From Terriglobia bacterium (GTDB lineage Bacteria; Acidobacteriota; Terriglobia; Terriglobales; Acidobacteriaceae): a stretch of 64,000 nucleotides of DNA. Position numbers and translations under genes: made by a program. Location: the NCBI GenBank assembly GCA_020072585.1, contig JAIQGL010000014.1, forward strand, positions 1-64,000, read 5' to 3'. This document shows, piece by piece, positions 18,497-26,749 of this stretch; the first letter of the stretch is position 1; the number at the start of each line of letters is the position of its first letter. The notes under the pieces were generated by a model. It did no database searches. It saw nothing but the letters and a program-made list of their open reading frames with translations, and was not told where the DNA came from.

Positions 18497-19039
18497 TTAC
18501 TTCACGATGGTGAGAGCACCGAGGTTGAAGTCGATGGCCGTGCCGATCATGGTGATCATGGCCCCTTTGCCGTTGGAGATATAAATACCGGAATCGTTGA
18601 CCACGATCATGGCGCCGGTGGTGCTCTTCAGAATGATGCCTCCGGTAAGCGGCGTAGGCGGCATGTCGCTGATCATGAACATGTGTTGCAGTTGTGACTG
18701 GATCACGATGTTGGGTGCAAGCGGTGGCGGCGCCGCAAGAGCCAGCGGAGGCACATTGGTCGATGCTAATCGGCAACCAGTCCAGATCGGACGGCCCGGG
18801 TCACCCTGCTCGAACTCCACCCAGACTCCCGCGCCGAGCGGCGGCACCATGTACACGCCCATGGGCGAGCCGGTTGGTCCGGCCAGCGGTGTGCATGCCT
18901 CGCACCAGCTTGACGGCACTAATCCGAGCACATCGGGAACGAGACATATGATTCGTCCGCGGAATTCCAGATCGACGTTCTGCACCACCGTGCCCTTGTA
19001 TTTTCCATAGAATTTCTTCGGGCTGCTGCCCCCGCTCAT
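18497..19039 (-). CDS. Baseplate protein V/VgrG-base-like spike protein
   Basis: At 180 aa, the protein starts with an OB-fold-like region (KYKGTVVQNVDLEFRGRIIC, WCEACTPLAG, GVWVEFEQGDPGRPIW) typical of gpV/gp5 N-terminal domains. It ends with a short beta-helical stretch of repeated strands (GGIILKSTTGAMIVVNDSGI) that would form the trimeric needle. VgrG equals gpD plus gpV fused; here the two are separate adjacent genes overlapping by four bases. The spike sits in the baseplate hub and is pushed out on contraction. Confidence 0.85.
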   Translation of the reverse strand: MSGGSSPKKFYGKYKGTVVQNVDLEFRGRIICLVPDVLGLVPSSWCEACTPLAGPTGSPMGVYMVPPLGAGVWVEFEQGDPGRPIWTGCRLASTNVPPLALAAPPPLAPNIVIQSQLQHMFMISDMPPTPLTGGIILKSTTGAMIVVNDSGIYISNGKGAMITMIGTAIDFNLGALTIVK

Positions 19040-20163
19040 ACTGGTACCCTCGGCGTGTTGGAGATCAGCCCGTCACGGCTGAGCTGAAAATTCTGCTTAT
19101 ACTCACCCCGCTTGATGTTATGGGTGACGCTGTTGACGTAGTAAAAACCGTCATAGGCCAGACCGGCACCGCGTACGCCCACCAGCATGCGCGACCGGAG
19201 CACTTGGCCATAACGCACCACATCCAGCGACCCGGAAACGCTGATCGCATCCGAGGCGTTGAAGGTCATGCCCAGAATCTTCTGCATCGCCTTCGGAAAA
19301 CTCTGGGCCGTTCCATCATCGGCAAACTCGATCTTGGCGGGCGGGGTGAGACGAAGGCCCATCGGCGGGCGCAGGATGCTGATGTTCGGCGCCGGGATAG
19401 GAATCGGAATGTTCTTTGTGATCGGATCCATGATCGTATAAACCACAATTTTTTTCGCCAGCCCATCCAGGCTGAAGGTCATCGATTCCACGTTGGTGTG
19501 GGCGTCCATATTCACGTTCAAAGCCGGTTGGGGCACAGGAATGCGGATATCGGGACCGAAATAAGCAATGCTCTGGCCCGGCAGCGGCCCCGGCTCCACG
19601 TAAAAGACGTAGCCTGCGTCGTTGGCCATCAGGTTGATGTAGTCGAGGTCGGTCCCCCAGTGCGTTGGAACCTGATCGCTGGGTAGCGTAACATCCGGCG
19701 GGATAGGTGGGATGAGGACCGGCACAATACCGAAAACCAGATACTTGGCCAGGATCACGTAGAGCCGCCCGACCTCCGGGAGTGCCCAGTAGCGCATGAA
19801 CGGCATCTGTGCCACATTCATCAGCACGCTCAAGTCTTCGCCCGTGATCGTCAAGGTCGATTGCCCGGGGTCGTTGCTGGGCGTAAGCTCCTGCCGCGTC
19901 ACGATGCCATCCATCAGCACATTCGGCATTCCCCCCAGCGTGGCCACGATAATGACTCGCGTGATCATCGGATCGAAATAGCCTGCGGGCAGCATGGCCG
20001 TGAGCAGCGGCGATGCCTTGCTGACGGCAAAGGTCAACTGAAACCCGGACTTGTCCTTGCCGCTTGTCACCTGCGCGCTGGTCAGCGCATCCATGACTGA
20101 CTTGGGCGCCGGAACCGGCGCCATCGGCCCGATCATCAGCGTCAGATGGACACCTTTAAGCAT
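19036..20163 (-). CDS. gpD/late-control-D-like baseplate hub protein
   Basis: This 375-aa protein has the beta-rich pattern of phage late-control D/gp27-type hub proteins: a substrate-like N-terminal half (QLTFAVSKASPLLTAMLPAG, LTITGEDLSVLMNVAQMPF) and a C-terminal domain ending SGSLDVVRYGQVLRSRMLVG and GFYYVNSVTHNIKRGEYKQN, common in eCIS VgrG-like proteins. It forms the pseudo-hexameric hub joining tube and spike. It overlaps the LysM gene upstream (8 bases) and the gpV gene downstream (4 bases). Confidence 0.8.
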   Translation of the reverse strand: MLKGVHLTLMIGPMAPVPAPKSVMDALTSAQVTSGKDKSGFQLTFAVSKASPLLTAMLPAGYFDPMITRVIIVATLGGMPNVLMDGIVTRQELTPSNDPGQSTLTITGEDLSVLMNVAQMPFMRYWALPEVGRLYVILAKYLVFGIVPVLIPPIPPDVTLPSDQVPTHWGTDLDYINLMANDAGYVFYVEPGPLPGQSIAYFGPDIRIPVPQPALNVNMDAHTNVESMTFSLDGLAKKIVVYTIMDPITKNIPIPIPAPNISILRPPMGLRLTPPAKIEFADDGTAQSFPKAMQKILGMTFNASDAISVSGSLDVVRYGQVLRSRMLVGVRGAGLAYDGFYYVNSVTHNIKRGEYKQNFQLSRDGLISNTPRVPV

Positions 20164-20476
20164 TGGGCGTTCCGGGAATGCCTTCCGGCAATGTGATGCG
20201 CAATGTTCTTCCGGGCGTTCCGGTCAGATCTTCGGGATTCATCGCCGCATTGGCATCGGCAATCCGCCAGAAGGCCTCAGCATCGTTCATATATTTCGAT
20301 GCAATCAGGTCCATGCGCTCTCCCTGACTGATGTTGTGCAGTTGCAGCAGCGCGAATTTTTCCGGCGCCGGAAGAAAGCGCCGCTGCAGGTAAACAACCG
20401 GGCCATTGCCGGTTTTGAGCGTGACTGTCTCGATGCCGTAATAACGGCTGGTGGCAGGGAAATTAAATGTCTTCAT
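20156..20476 (-). CDS. LysM-like tail protein X
   Basis: The 106-aa protein ends with a LysM-like module (ISQGERMDLIASKYMNDAEA, FWRIADANAAMNPEDLTG, RTLRITLP). In phages gpX and in eCIS Afp7-like proteins this module locks the baseplate hub to the tube end. Here it is separate from the CIS-tube protein encoded ten bases upstream. Binding to peptidoglycan is not implied. Length and position are typical. Confidence 0.8.
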   Translation of the reverse strand: MKTFNFPATSRYYGIETVTLKTGNGPVVYLQRRFLPAPEKFALLQLHNISQGERMDLIASKYMNDAEAFWRIADANAAMNPEDLTGTPGRTLRITLPEGIPGTPNA

Positions 20477-20485
20477 GGGTCTTCC

Positions 20486-21139
20486 TCAGGGAATGCCGGT
20501 GATGCCCAGTGCTCCAAAGGTCCCGGCCTTATTTTGCGCCGACAGTTGCTCTTTGGCCTGAAGGTAGGCCATAAACAGACTGCCGCCTTTTTCATCGAAT
20601 CCAACATCATCAATGGTCAGCACTCTCATCCCCAGGCTCACCTTGGCGCGGATGGGGTTCAGCGCCACATCGAATGCTTCCTCGGTAATGCTGAACTCGG
20701 TGATGCGCACCGGAGCAATGCGCTTGGGCCCGAAAACAAAAACGGTCAGCGGAGCCTCGGCCGCCACGATCTCCAGTGAGCCGGAAGACGCCGCGCTGTT
20801 GTTGGCCTGCAGTTGCGTGCTGGTGGGATAAACCAGCGTCTCCAGGGCGGCCAACACCGGATGCAGTCCCACTTGCGTTGCCTGACTGTCCGCTGCCTCA
20901 AGCTGGTCGGTGGCGTCGATCTCCGCCTCCACCTTGATGGTTTCCGCCGGCGGGCCTTTCAGGCGCAGCGCTTCCAGGCGATCACCGCTTTCCTGGCCGA
21001 CGCCCTTGATCTGAAAGCTCCGCGTCAAGGTGTCAGGGTTATATTGCAGACCGATTACGCGCAACACCGCGCCGCTGATCGGATCGAGCAACACGATGCC
21101 GCCTTTGAGAAGTCGAGGTGATCCGGGGAAGGTGCTCAT
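20486..21139 (-). CDS. CIS tube/hub adaptor protein (Afp7-like N-terminal part)
   Basis: The 217-aa protein begins with a beta-rich domain containing VIGLQYNPDTLTRSFQIKGV, followed by RLKGPPAETIKVEAEIDATD. This Q-Y-N-P-D-x-L-x-R box is characteristic of the CIS_tube family, which adapts the tube to the baseplate hub. In Afp7 this domain is fused to LysM; here the LysM part is the next gene. Start and stop overlap neighbours closely (four bases with the DUF4157 gene upstream). Confidence 0.85.
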   Translation of the reverse strand: MSTFPGSPRLLKGGIVLLDPISGAVLRVIGLQYNPDTLTRSFQIKGVGQESGDRLEALRLKGPPAETIKVEAEIDATDQLEAADSQATQVGLHPVLAALETLVYPTSTQLQANNSAASSGSLEIVAAEAPLTVFVFGPKRIAPVRITEFSITEEAFDVALNPIRAKVSLGMRVLTIDDVGFDEKGGSLFMAYLQAKEQLSAQNKAGTFGALGITGIP

Positions 21140-22656
21140 GGCTCATTCCTCATTCTTGACTGGCTCCCCTTACCAATCACAGTCTCTTGCGGCTGAACAA
21201 ATACTCGTGCCCGCACTTGACGGTCATTCGGGTTCATCGGGCTGGATGCCATGGCGTCCCCGCAGTTGTGAATCCCCTCGCTGATGGTTGTGCACCCCGA
21301 AGGCAAACCCGGAGGATCCGTAACACGAGCGGCAATGATGCCATTGGTCTTCAGCGCGTTCGCAACGGACATGACGCGGTGCTCCCCCAGTCTGGTGTTG
21401 TTCTCGGTAGGTCCTTCCACCGATGCCATTCCTGTGAGCTGTACCGAAAAACGTGAGTCTCGTTTGAGCCAGGAGATAACCGTTTCCAGTTCTCCCTGGC
21501 CTGATTGCGTGAGGCTGCGGCGCAGCTCGCTCGCAGACGCCATCGCTGTCCCAGGCTGGTTCTGGTTAAAGTGAATTGGGAAATCCAGCTTCAAGGGCGG
21601 CACCATGGGCGGCAGACGCAACTGGAACTTCGCCTCTTGCTCCGTGGGTGTTCTGCCTTTGGGCTCCTGGCCGGGAATCTTCTCTGGCGCCCGTCCAGGA
21701 CCCTTCTCGCAACCTAAGCCGCCCGCCGTTTGTTCAGGCGGACAACACGTCGCCGTTGCCGTCAGTCGCGAAGGTGAGCAGCACTTGGTCGTGTTGACGA
21801 CAGAACCGCTGGCATCTGACTTCCCCTCGCAGCACTCCCCGGTCTTCATCATCACCCATCCGGGGGGACACCTCCGGTCTTTTGGCTTCTTTGGATGCGT
21901 CAACTTGTAATAAGCACTGTGCACATCCTCTACAGAGGGCAAATCGATTGGACTGGGAACGATAGGCTGGACATCGATCCCGTAGTCCCCCCATTGCAGA
22001 AGTGGTGGGGTTTTTTTCTCTGGTTCATCTGACCCGCTGCCGGGCTGCCGCCGCAATTTCGTTGCGCCTGCATCCGCCTTGGGCAATCTTGACGCAGCAC
22101 TCCACGATGCACCGCTGAGTCCGATGATCTGTCCGGCAAAGAGCTCCGCCTGACTTTCGGTCGCGTCATCCTGCGGGCCGATTTCCAGCTTGGATTGTGG
22201 ATGGTGATGGCTGGCGCCTGCGGACTGCTGCACCACATGGGTAAGTTCATGGGCCCCCGGAGATGCTCCAGGGCACGAACTGCCCAGCTCCGAACACCAG
22301 GTTGTTGCCCACTGTGTAGGCCAACGCATTGACTGCCTGAGCGGACTCTGCTGCTCTCTGATCCGTGTGTACGCGAACGTTTCCGAAGTCGTGTCCGGCG
22401 CGTGTTTCAAAGAAAGAACGGGTTTCGCCGTCCAGTGGCTGCCCGGAAGAGTGCAGGACTTCATGCACGATCGGCGGCGCGATAGCTGGATCATGCCCGC
22501 AGAACGGCGCTGCAGTAGTGATTCCTTTTGCTTGCACTCCTCACAGTCGCCACCTACAACCGTGTGCTGGCCGCAGCCACATTTTCGCTGCAACAGTGAC
22601 GCCGTGACTGGATTGGGTGCCAGTAAGCCGCCACTTGTTTTCATCTTGATAGGCAT
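21136..22656 (-). pseudogene. DUF4157 protein with OmpA-like C-terminus, core read out of frame
   Basis: The frame is open for 506 codons, starting with the cargo-type leader (LLQRKCGCGQH, GGDCEECKQK). The conserved DUF4157 core, PPIVHEVLHSSGQPLDGETR through VNALAYTVGNNLVFGAGQ, lies in another frame (about 22255-22515), and the HELTH box returns in the first frame. Two compensating frameshifts are therefore needed, near 22500 and near 22260. As written the protein would have a garbled core. The rest contains a Cys-rich patch (ECCEG, KCCSP, TCCPP) and an OmpA-like C-terminal domain (about 393-500, FSVQLTGMASVEGPTENNTR). It is either a decaying gene or has two sequencing errors; programmed shifting is unlikely. 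The C-terminal part could still matter if translated. Confidence 0.65.
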
Positions 22657-22772
22657 ATGATTCTCCTGACTTACTTAAGGAGTCGTGCGAGTGAGTGCCT
22701 TCTGTCAGGCTGCTGCTGAATATGCGTGGCTTCAGGAAGTAGCTGATCCTTGGACTCTTTGGCGCTGCTGCT

Positions 22773-24515
22773 TCATTTCTTCCTGCATACTTTTCTGCTG
22801 CCTTTAGTCTGTTTCTCCGCTTCGGCCAAGGTCATGTCTGTCCCAACATAAACATCAACCCTTTTATCTTTGATCCTGCGACCGGTATCTTCCGCTGTTC
22901 TGGAACCGACATCTTCAATTAAGAGTTCCTTGCCCATTGGAATCACTTTTTCATCCACGGCCACAGTTCTCCCTACAGTCGCGCACGTTCGCGAATGCGT
23001 CAAAGCACATGGGGCTTCTTCGAAACAATTATTTCCTTTGTAGTGGATGAGCTTGCCTGAACTCGAAAGGCCAGAGCCTTGCATCTTGACACCGCGTGGG
23101 GCCGTCTTTGTCTCGAACAGAAAGTTACGGCGAAAAGTCCCCTTCAGCCCGCATGGATCTTTTACCGTTGGCTTTTCTGCAAACTCATTCTCTTGTGCTA
23201 ACGCATAAGCCGTGATTAGAAATGCGCCCAGATCGACATAGCCTTTAGGACATTCCGTTTTTATAGAGTAGACGTATGACTTCAGCTCCTTGGACTCTTT
23301 CGTGGCAATCTTGTACAGGCCTTCCATAAATCCCTCGCGGGCCTCAGCTGCCTCCTGACCCGCCTTTTCAGCTGTTGCTTTCGCCATCGGCTTATAATAA
23401 AGACCGTATTTGCCTTTCTCGAGGGTATAAACTTCAGTCTCCAGGTGCGCAGCCGCGAATCTCTGAGCAAGTCTCTTGGCCCCGGATTCTGTAGGAAAGC
23501 ATCGTTCCCACACCTTGTAATCCTTCTTCTCAGGAATAGCATCGGGACAATTGGCAATGACTTTCACATAATAAGAATCTGCCCTTCTGTCGTGCTCAAC
23601 GGTGATGCTGTGGCCTTTACTTTTGTACTTTTCTTTTTCTTTTGCCAGGGCTTCGGCCTCCGCTTGGTTCATCTTGAAGTAGTGAAATGTCCAGAGCTTC
23701 TTCTTCCCCCCTTGGACAGGATCTTCGGCCTCTAGGCCAAAGCTTTCGACGAGCCGCTTCCGAGCATCCGTTGCCTCTTTGTTTGTCTTATATTCTAGTG
23801 CCCATTTCGCACGCTCTTTTCGCTGTAGGATGCGCTCCGCCGTGGGGCCACGGCTCTGTTGAAACACATGCACCAGTTCATGCCCGAGCAATTCTTTGCC
23901 CGCTGCAGTATTTGGAGAAAACTCGCCCGGCGCAAACACAATGTGGTTTTGCACTGTGTATGCAAGGGAATTTAAAGTCTGCGCTGACCTGCCGGCTTCC
24001 CCATCGTTATGTATCCTCACTTGATTGAGCGCACGCCGGGCTGGTGAGTGGGGACCGCGTGCGCGCGGCTCGGCGCTCACGGATGACTTTGCTGGATCTT
24101 CGGCATTTCTTCCGTTCTGCTTGCCGTGAACTACTTCTCTTGCAACCCGGCTCGCTTCCAGCTCGTAGGCATCTGAAGATTCGGAAATGGTCAGCCTGCG
24201 CTGCATGTCTTCAGATTGGGCAGGCACATGTGAGAAATCCTGGGGTAAGTGTGATTCGAAATATGCTTGAGTCTCGGTATCGAGAGGTTGGCCAGTGGAG
24301 TTCAATACTTCATCTACGTTTGGAAATGCTGCGCTTGGCCAACTGCCACCGAGTTGGCGTTGCAGCCTCGTTCTCTTCTTCGCGCATTCATCACACTCTT
24401 CACCGCCAATTCTGTGCTGGTTGCAGGCACACTTGCGCTGTAGAATGCCGCTGGACAGATTCGCTCGCACCGGCGTTGTGGCCGTGCCCAGTCGTGATGT
24501 ACGTCGTTCACTCAT
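22773..24515 (-). CDS. DUF4157 protein with C-terminal 3D domain, candidate cell-wall-cutting cargo
   Basis: The 580-aa protein opens with the Cys leader (LQRKCACNQH, EECDEC), then a DUF4157 region ending in LLGHELVHVFQQ, with an HExxH motif. An insertion of about 80 residues splits that region. A helical, Lys-rich middle with SPOR-like repeats (about 240-400) follows. The C-terminus (about 512-560) reads GRTVAVDEKVIPMGKELLIE then SRTAEDTGRRIKDKRVDVYV. That is a 3D domain with all three aspartates (VAVD, AEDTG, KRVD), as in MltA-type lytic transglycosylases. DUF4157 is known as a marker of eCIS-delivered proteins. The gene sits inside the eCIS operon, so a peptidoglycan-cleaving payload is the likely role. 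Confidence 0.75.
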   Translation of the reverse strand: MSERRTSRLGTATTPVRANLSSGILQRKCACNQHRIGGEECDECAKKRTRLQRQLGGSWPSAAFPNVDEVLNSTGQPLDTETQAYFESHLPQDFSHVPAQSEDMQRRLTISESSDAYELEASRVAREVVHGKQNGRNAEDPAKSSVSAEPRARGPHSPARRALNQVRIHNDGEAGRSAQTLNSLAYTVQNHIVFAPGEFSPNTAAGKELLGHELVHVFQQSRGPTAERILQRKERAKWALEYKTNKEATDARKRLVESFGLEAEDPVQGGKKKLWTFHYFKMNQAEAEALAKEKEKYKSKGHSITVEHDRRADSYYVKVIANCPDAIPEKKDYKVWERCFPTESGAKRLAQRFAAAHLETEVYTLEKGKYGLYYKPMAKATAEKAGQEAAEAREGFMEGLYKIATKESKELKSYVYSIKTECPKGYVDLGAFLITAYALAQENEFAEKPTVKDPCGLKGTFRRNFLFETKTAPRGVKMQGSGLSSSGKLIHYKGNNCFEEAPCALTHSRTCATVGRTVAVDEKVIPMGKELLIEDVGSRTAEDTGRRIKDKRVDVYVGTDMTLAEAEKQTKGSRKVCRKK

Positions 24516-24746
24516 TCGCGTGTGGGCCGGGCTTGGAGGTGCTGCGGTTCAGGCAGGCGCTACGGGCCATGCATCAGATCCGCCTTTTCATAGCTGCCCT
24601 TGTCAATCAGAATATTTCTGGAGCTCTGCGCCCTGGCTGGCCCTTCAAGTCCCCTGGTTTGGCTCTCGCCCGGTCATTAATGACCCAATCCTTCGAGCGT
24701 GCGCACGAAAAATTGCATTCCGTGCACTTAGCTTTGAGCTGCTGGT

Positions 24747-26477
24747 TCAACCCTTGGGAGGACTGCCGCCACACACTGGGTCAAGCCACCAAAGATTGTT
24801 CGTGCCTTGCTTGGTTCCGTAATTTGGCTTGATTCCGTATGTACTTCCTTTGCCATGTCCGAGAGTAGCTGCAATCGAATCGTACAGATGCGTCAAATCA
24901 AAGCAGCGCGGATCACAATGGTCTCCCGCTGTCCTGTCTACCCAAAAATGAGTTGTAATCTCTGGAAACTGGCCAGCCTGAAGTGCCGCCCGAAGATAGG
25001 TTTTGGTCAAAGCGTTAAATTGGTCGTCGGAGTATGCCGGCTTGGGTAGAGGTTGAAGCTTTCCAGTTGTGCGACAATCCGATCCTCTCTCCTGGACAAT
25101 CTCGACGTTCACCATCGAACCAATGCGAGCCGCCCGTTGAGCGAGAAGAGGCGCCAGCTTCTTGCATGAGCCTTCAAGCTGCGCTTCACTAGTCGGGCTT
25201 GCGGCTAGAGCTTGAATGCCCGCACTGTCAACCTTCGCGCAAATCTCCGCTACCGCCCACGAAGCCGTCGTTCTTACATCTCCGGAACCGGCCTCCAATT
25301 GTTTCTTGGCGGCGGATTGTTCCTGGGTTACCTCTTTCGGTGTTAGGCCCAGTCCATCCAGAGCACGGTCGAGTGCGGGTTGGTGTTCGCTTGCTTTACT
25401 GGCGCCCCATACGCTTCGGTACGCCTTCTCTCGATCCGCTTTCTTCATGATGTCCTGCCCGCGTTCGAATTCAGTGCCTGTGGGGCGTTTCGCTTCAAAG
25501 AAAGAGCGAGCCGTCACTGCGTCCCCAACTGCCGGAATGTACGCGGCGGCACCTTCTCCTAGTGGTCCTCGGCCTTGTTTTTTTAGCTCTTGTAGCCGGG
25601 CGGAACCTACTTTTGCGGCGGTGTCGTGCAATACAAACTGTAGCCCTTGACGAAAAGCCATTGCTGCGGAAGGGACGCCAGTCTTTGTGATTTGAGCAAT
25701 TCTGTTCTTCTCTTTGTCGCTCAGCTTCGCTCCTGCGTTGTCCGACACACCGCCAATATCCCTCCAGGTCTCCGGACTGACTGTGGGCAGCTGGATCCCC
25801 AGCTTTTTAAGGCGTTCCTGTTCTTCAGGACTGGTGGGAACAAGATCTACTTCAATTGTCTCGCCTCCGTTTTTTCTCTGTAAACCGTACCCAGTATTCG
25901 TTGCCCGGTCTGATTTCTGAACCTCACCAGCCAGAATGCTTTCAGCGAATCTGTCTGCCTCATTCTCGAGGACATTATGAGTGTCCATTCTTAGCAGTTG
26001 TGACGCGGATTGTGCGCCGTCACCCTGCTGCAGCACATGTGTCAACTCATGTGCCAGGAGCCCTCGGCCCTGCCTTGTGTTGGGCGCGTAGAATCGAGGA
26101 TCAAACACAATATCCCGACCGACCGTGTAAGCACTCGCATTTACTGCCCGCGCCGACTGCCCTGCGTGGAAATCCGTATGCACCCGTACATGGCTGAAGT
26201 CGTGCCCAAAACTCGGCTCCATGAATGCCCGTGTCGCGCCATCGAGCGGTTGCCCTGGTGAGCGCAGCACTTCATGCACAATCGTCGGAACTTCGCTTGG
26301 TCCAGTGCTGGTACCGCGGCGTTGCAGGCTCGTTCCCTTATTCTTGCATTCATCACACTCTTCGCCATGAATCGTATGCTGCCCGCAATCGCACTTGCGT
26401 TGCAAGACTCCACTGCATACCGGCTGCAGCGCCGGTTTGGCGGGTGTCGCGACGGCGGTTAAGGAACGGTGGCTCAT
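24747..26477 (-). CDS. DUF4157 protein with novel C-terminal domain, candidate cargo
   Basis: The 576-aa protein has the Cys leader (LQRKCDCGQH, GEECDEC), an intact DUF4157 core (IVHEVLRSPGQPLDGATRAF, FSHVRVHTD, ASAYTVGRDIVFDP) and HELTH at about residues 141-145. A variable helical middle follows. The C-terminal 120 residues do not match a family I recognise. They contain clustered His/Asp/Cys (THFWVDRTAGDHCDPRCFDL, THLYDSIAATLGHGKGSTYG) that could make a metal or catalytic site. It begins with a four-base overlap of the small gene upstream. Loading by the eCIS is inferred from DUF4157 and position. Confidence 0.75.
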   Translation of the reverse strand: MSHRSLTAVATPAKPALQPVCSGVLQRKCDCGQHTIHGEECDECKNKGTSLQRRGTSTGPSEVPTIVHEVLRSPGQPLDGATRAFMEPSFGHDFSHVRVHTDFHAGQSARAVNASAYTVGRDIVFDPRFYAPNTRQGRGLLAHELTHVLQQGDGAQSASQLLRMDTHNVLENEADRFAESILAGEVQKSDRATNTGYGLQRKNGGETIEVDLVPTSPEEQERLKKLGIQLPTVSPETWRDIGGVSDNAGAKLSDKEKNRIAQITKTGVPSAAMAFRQGLQFVLHDTAAKVGSARLQELKKQGRGPLGEGAAAYIPAVGDAVTARSFFEAKRPTGTEFERGQDIMKKADREKAYRSVWGASKASEHQPALDRALDGLGLTPKEVTQEQSAAKKQLEAGSGDVRTTASWAVAEICAKVDSAGIQALAASPTSEAQLEGSCKKLAPLLAQRAARIGSMVNVEIVQERGSDCRTTGKLQPLPKPAYSDDQFNALTKTYLRAALQAGQFPEITTHFWVDRTAGDHCDPRCFDLTHLYDSIAATLGHGKGSTYGIKPNYGTKQGTNNLWWLDPVCGGSPPKG

Positions 26478-26749
26478 ACTTTTCGAACCAGCGATTGATA
26501 CACGCTGTGGGCAATCTGCCGTCCCATTTCCACTGGAAGGAGCGGGCCCGACATCTGAATGTTCGGTGCGCTCAGTGTTGGTACAGCGCCGCTCTGTGAC
26601 GCCCAGCCCATGCCATCGCGTTGCAATATGCGAGTCAGTTCACGTTGCACGGACGCCTGAAGCTGCGCCGCCTGCCCGGCCTTCAACGGCAAACCGTCAA
26701 TCACCAGGCGGTCGATGTGCAAAGACACGCTGTTGCTCTTCTTTTTCAT
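26474..26749 (-). CDS. Small conserved eCIS-associated protein
   Basis: This 91-aa protein begins MKKKSNSVSLHIDRLVIDGL and ends with MGRQIAHSVYQSLVRKV. Short proteins with this pattern (IxRLVLDGLP..., then ...IAxAVxxSL) lie between the AAA+ ATPase and cargo genes in other eCIS clusters, as I recall. Its start abuts the ATPase stop and its stop overlaps the DUF4157 start, so it is tightly coupled to both. It may act in cargo loading, but no function is known. Confidence 0.7.
   Translation of the reverse strand: MKKKSNSVSLHIDRLVIDGLPLKAGQAAQLQASVQRELTRILQRDGMGWASQSGAVPTLSAPNIQMSGPLLPVEMGRQIAHSVYQSLVRKV

Noticed and set aside
22247-22537. A separate 96-aa DUF4157 gene
   Set aside because: It holds only the middle of the DUF4157 core, with the leader and HELTH box in the surrounding frame. 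It is better explained as part of one frameshifted gene.
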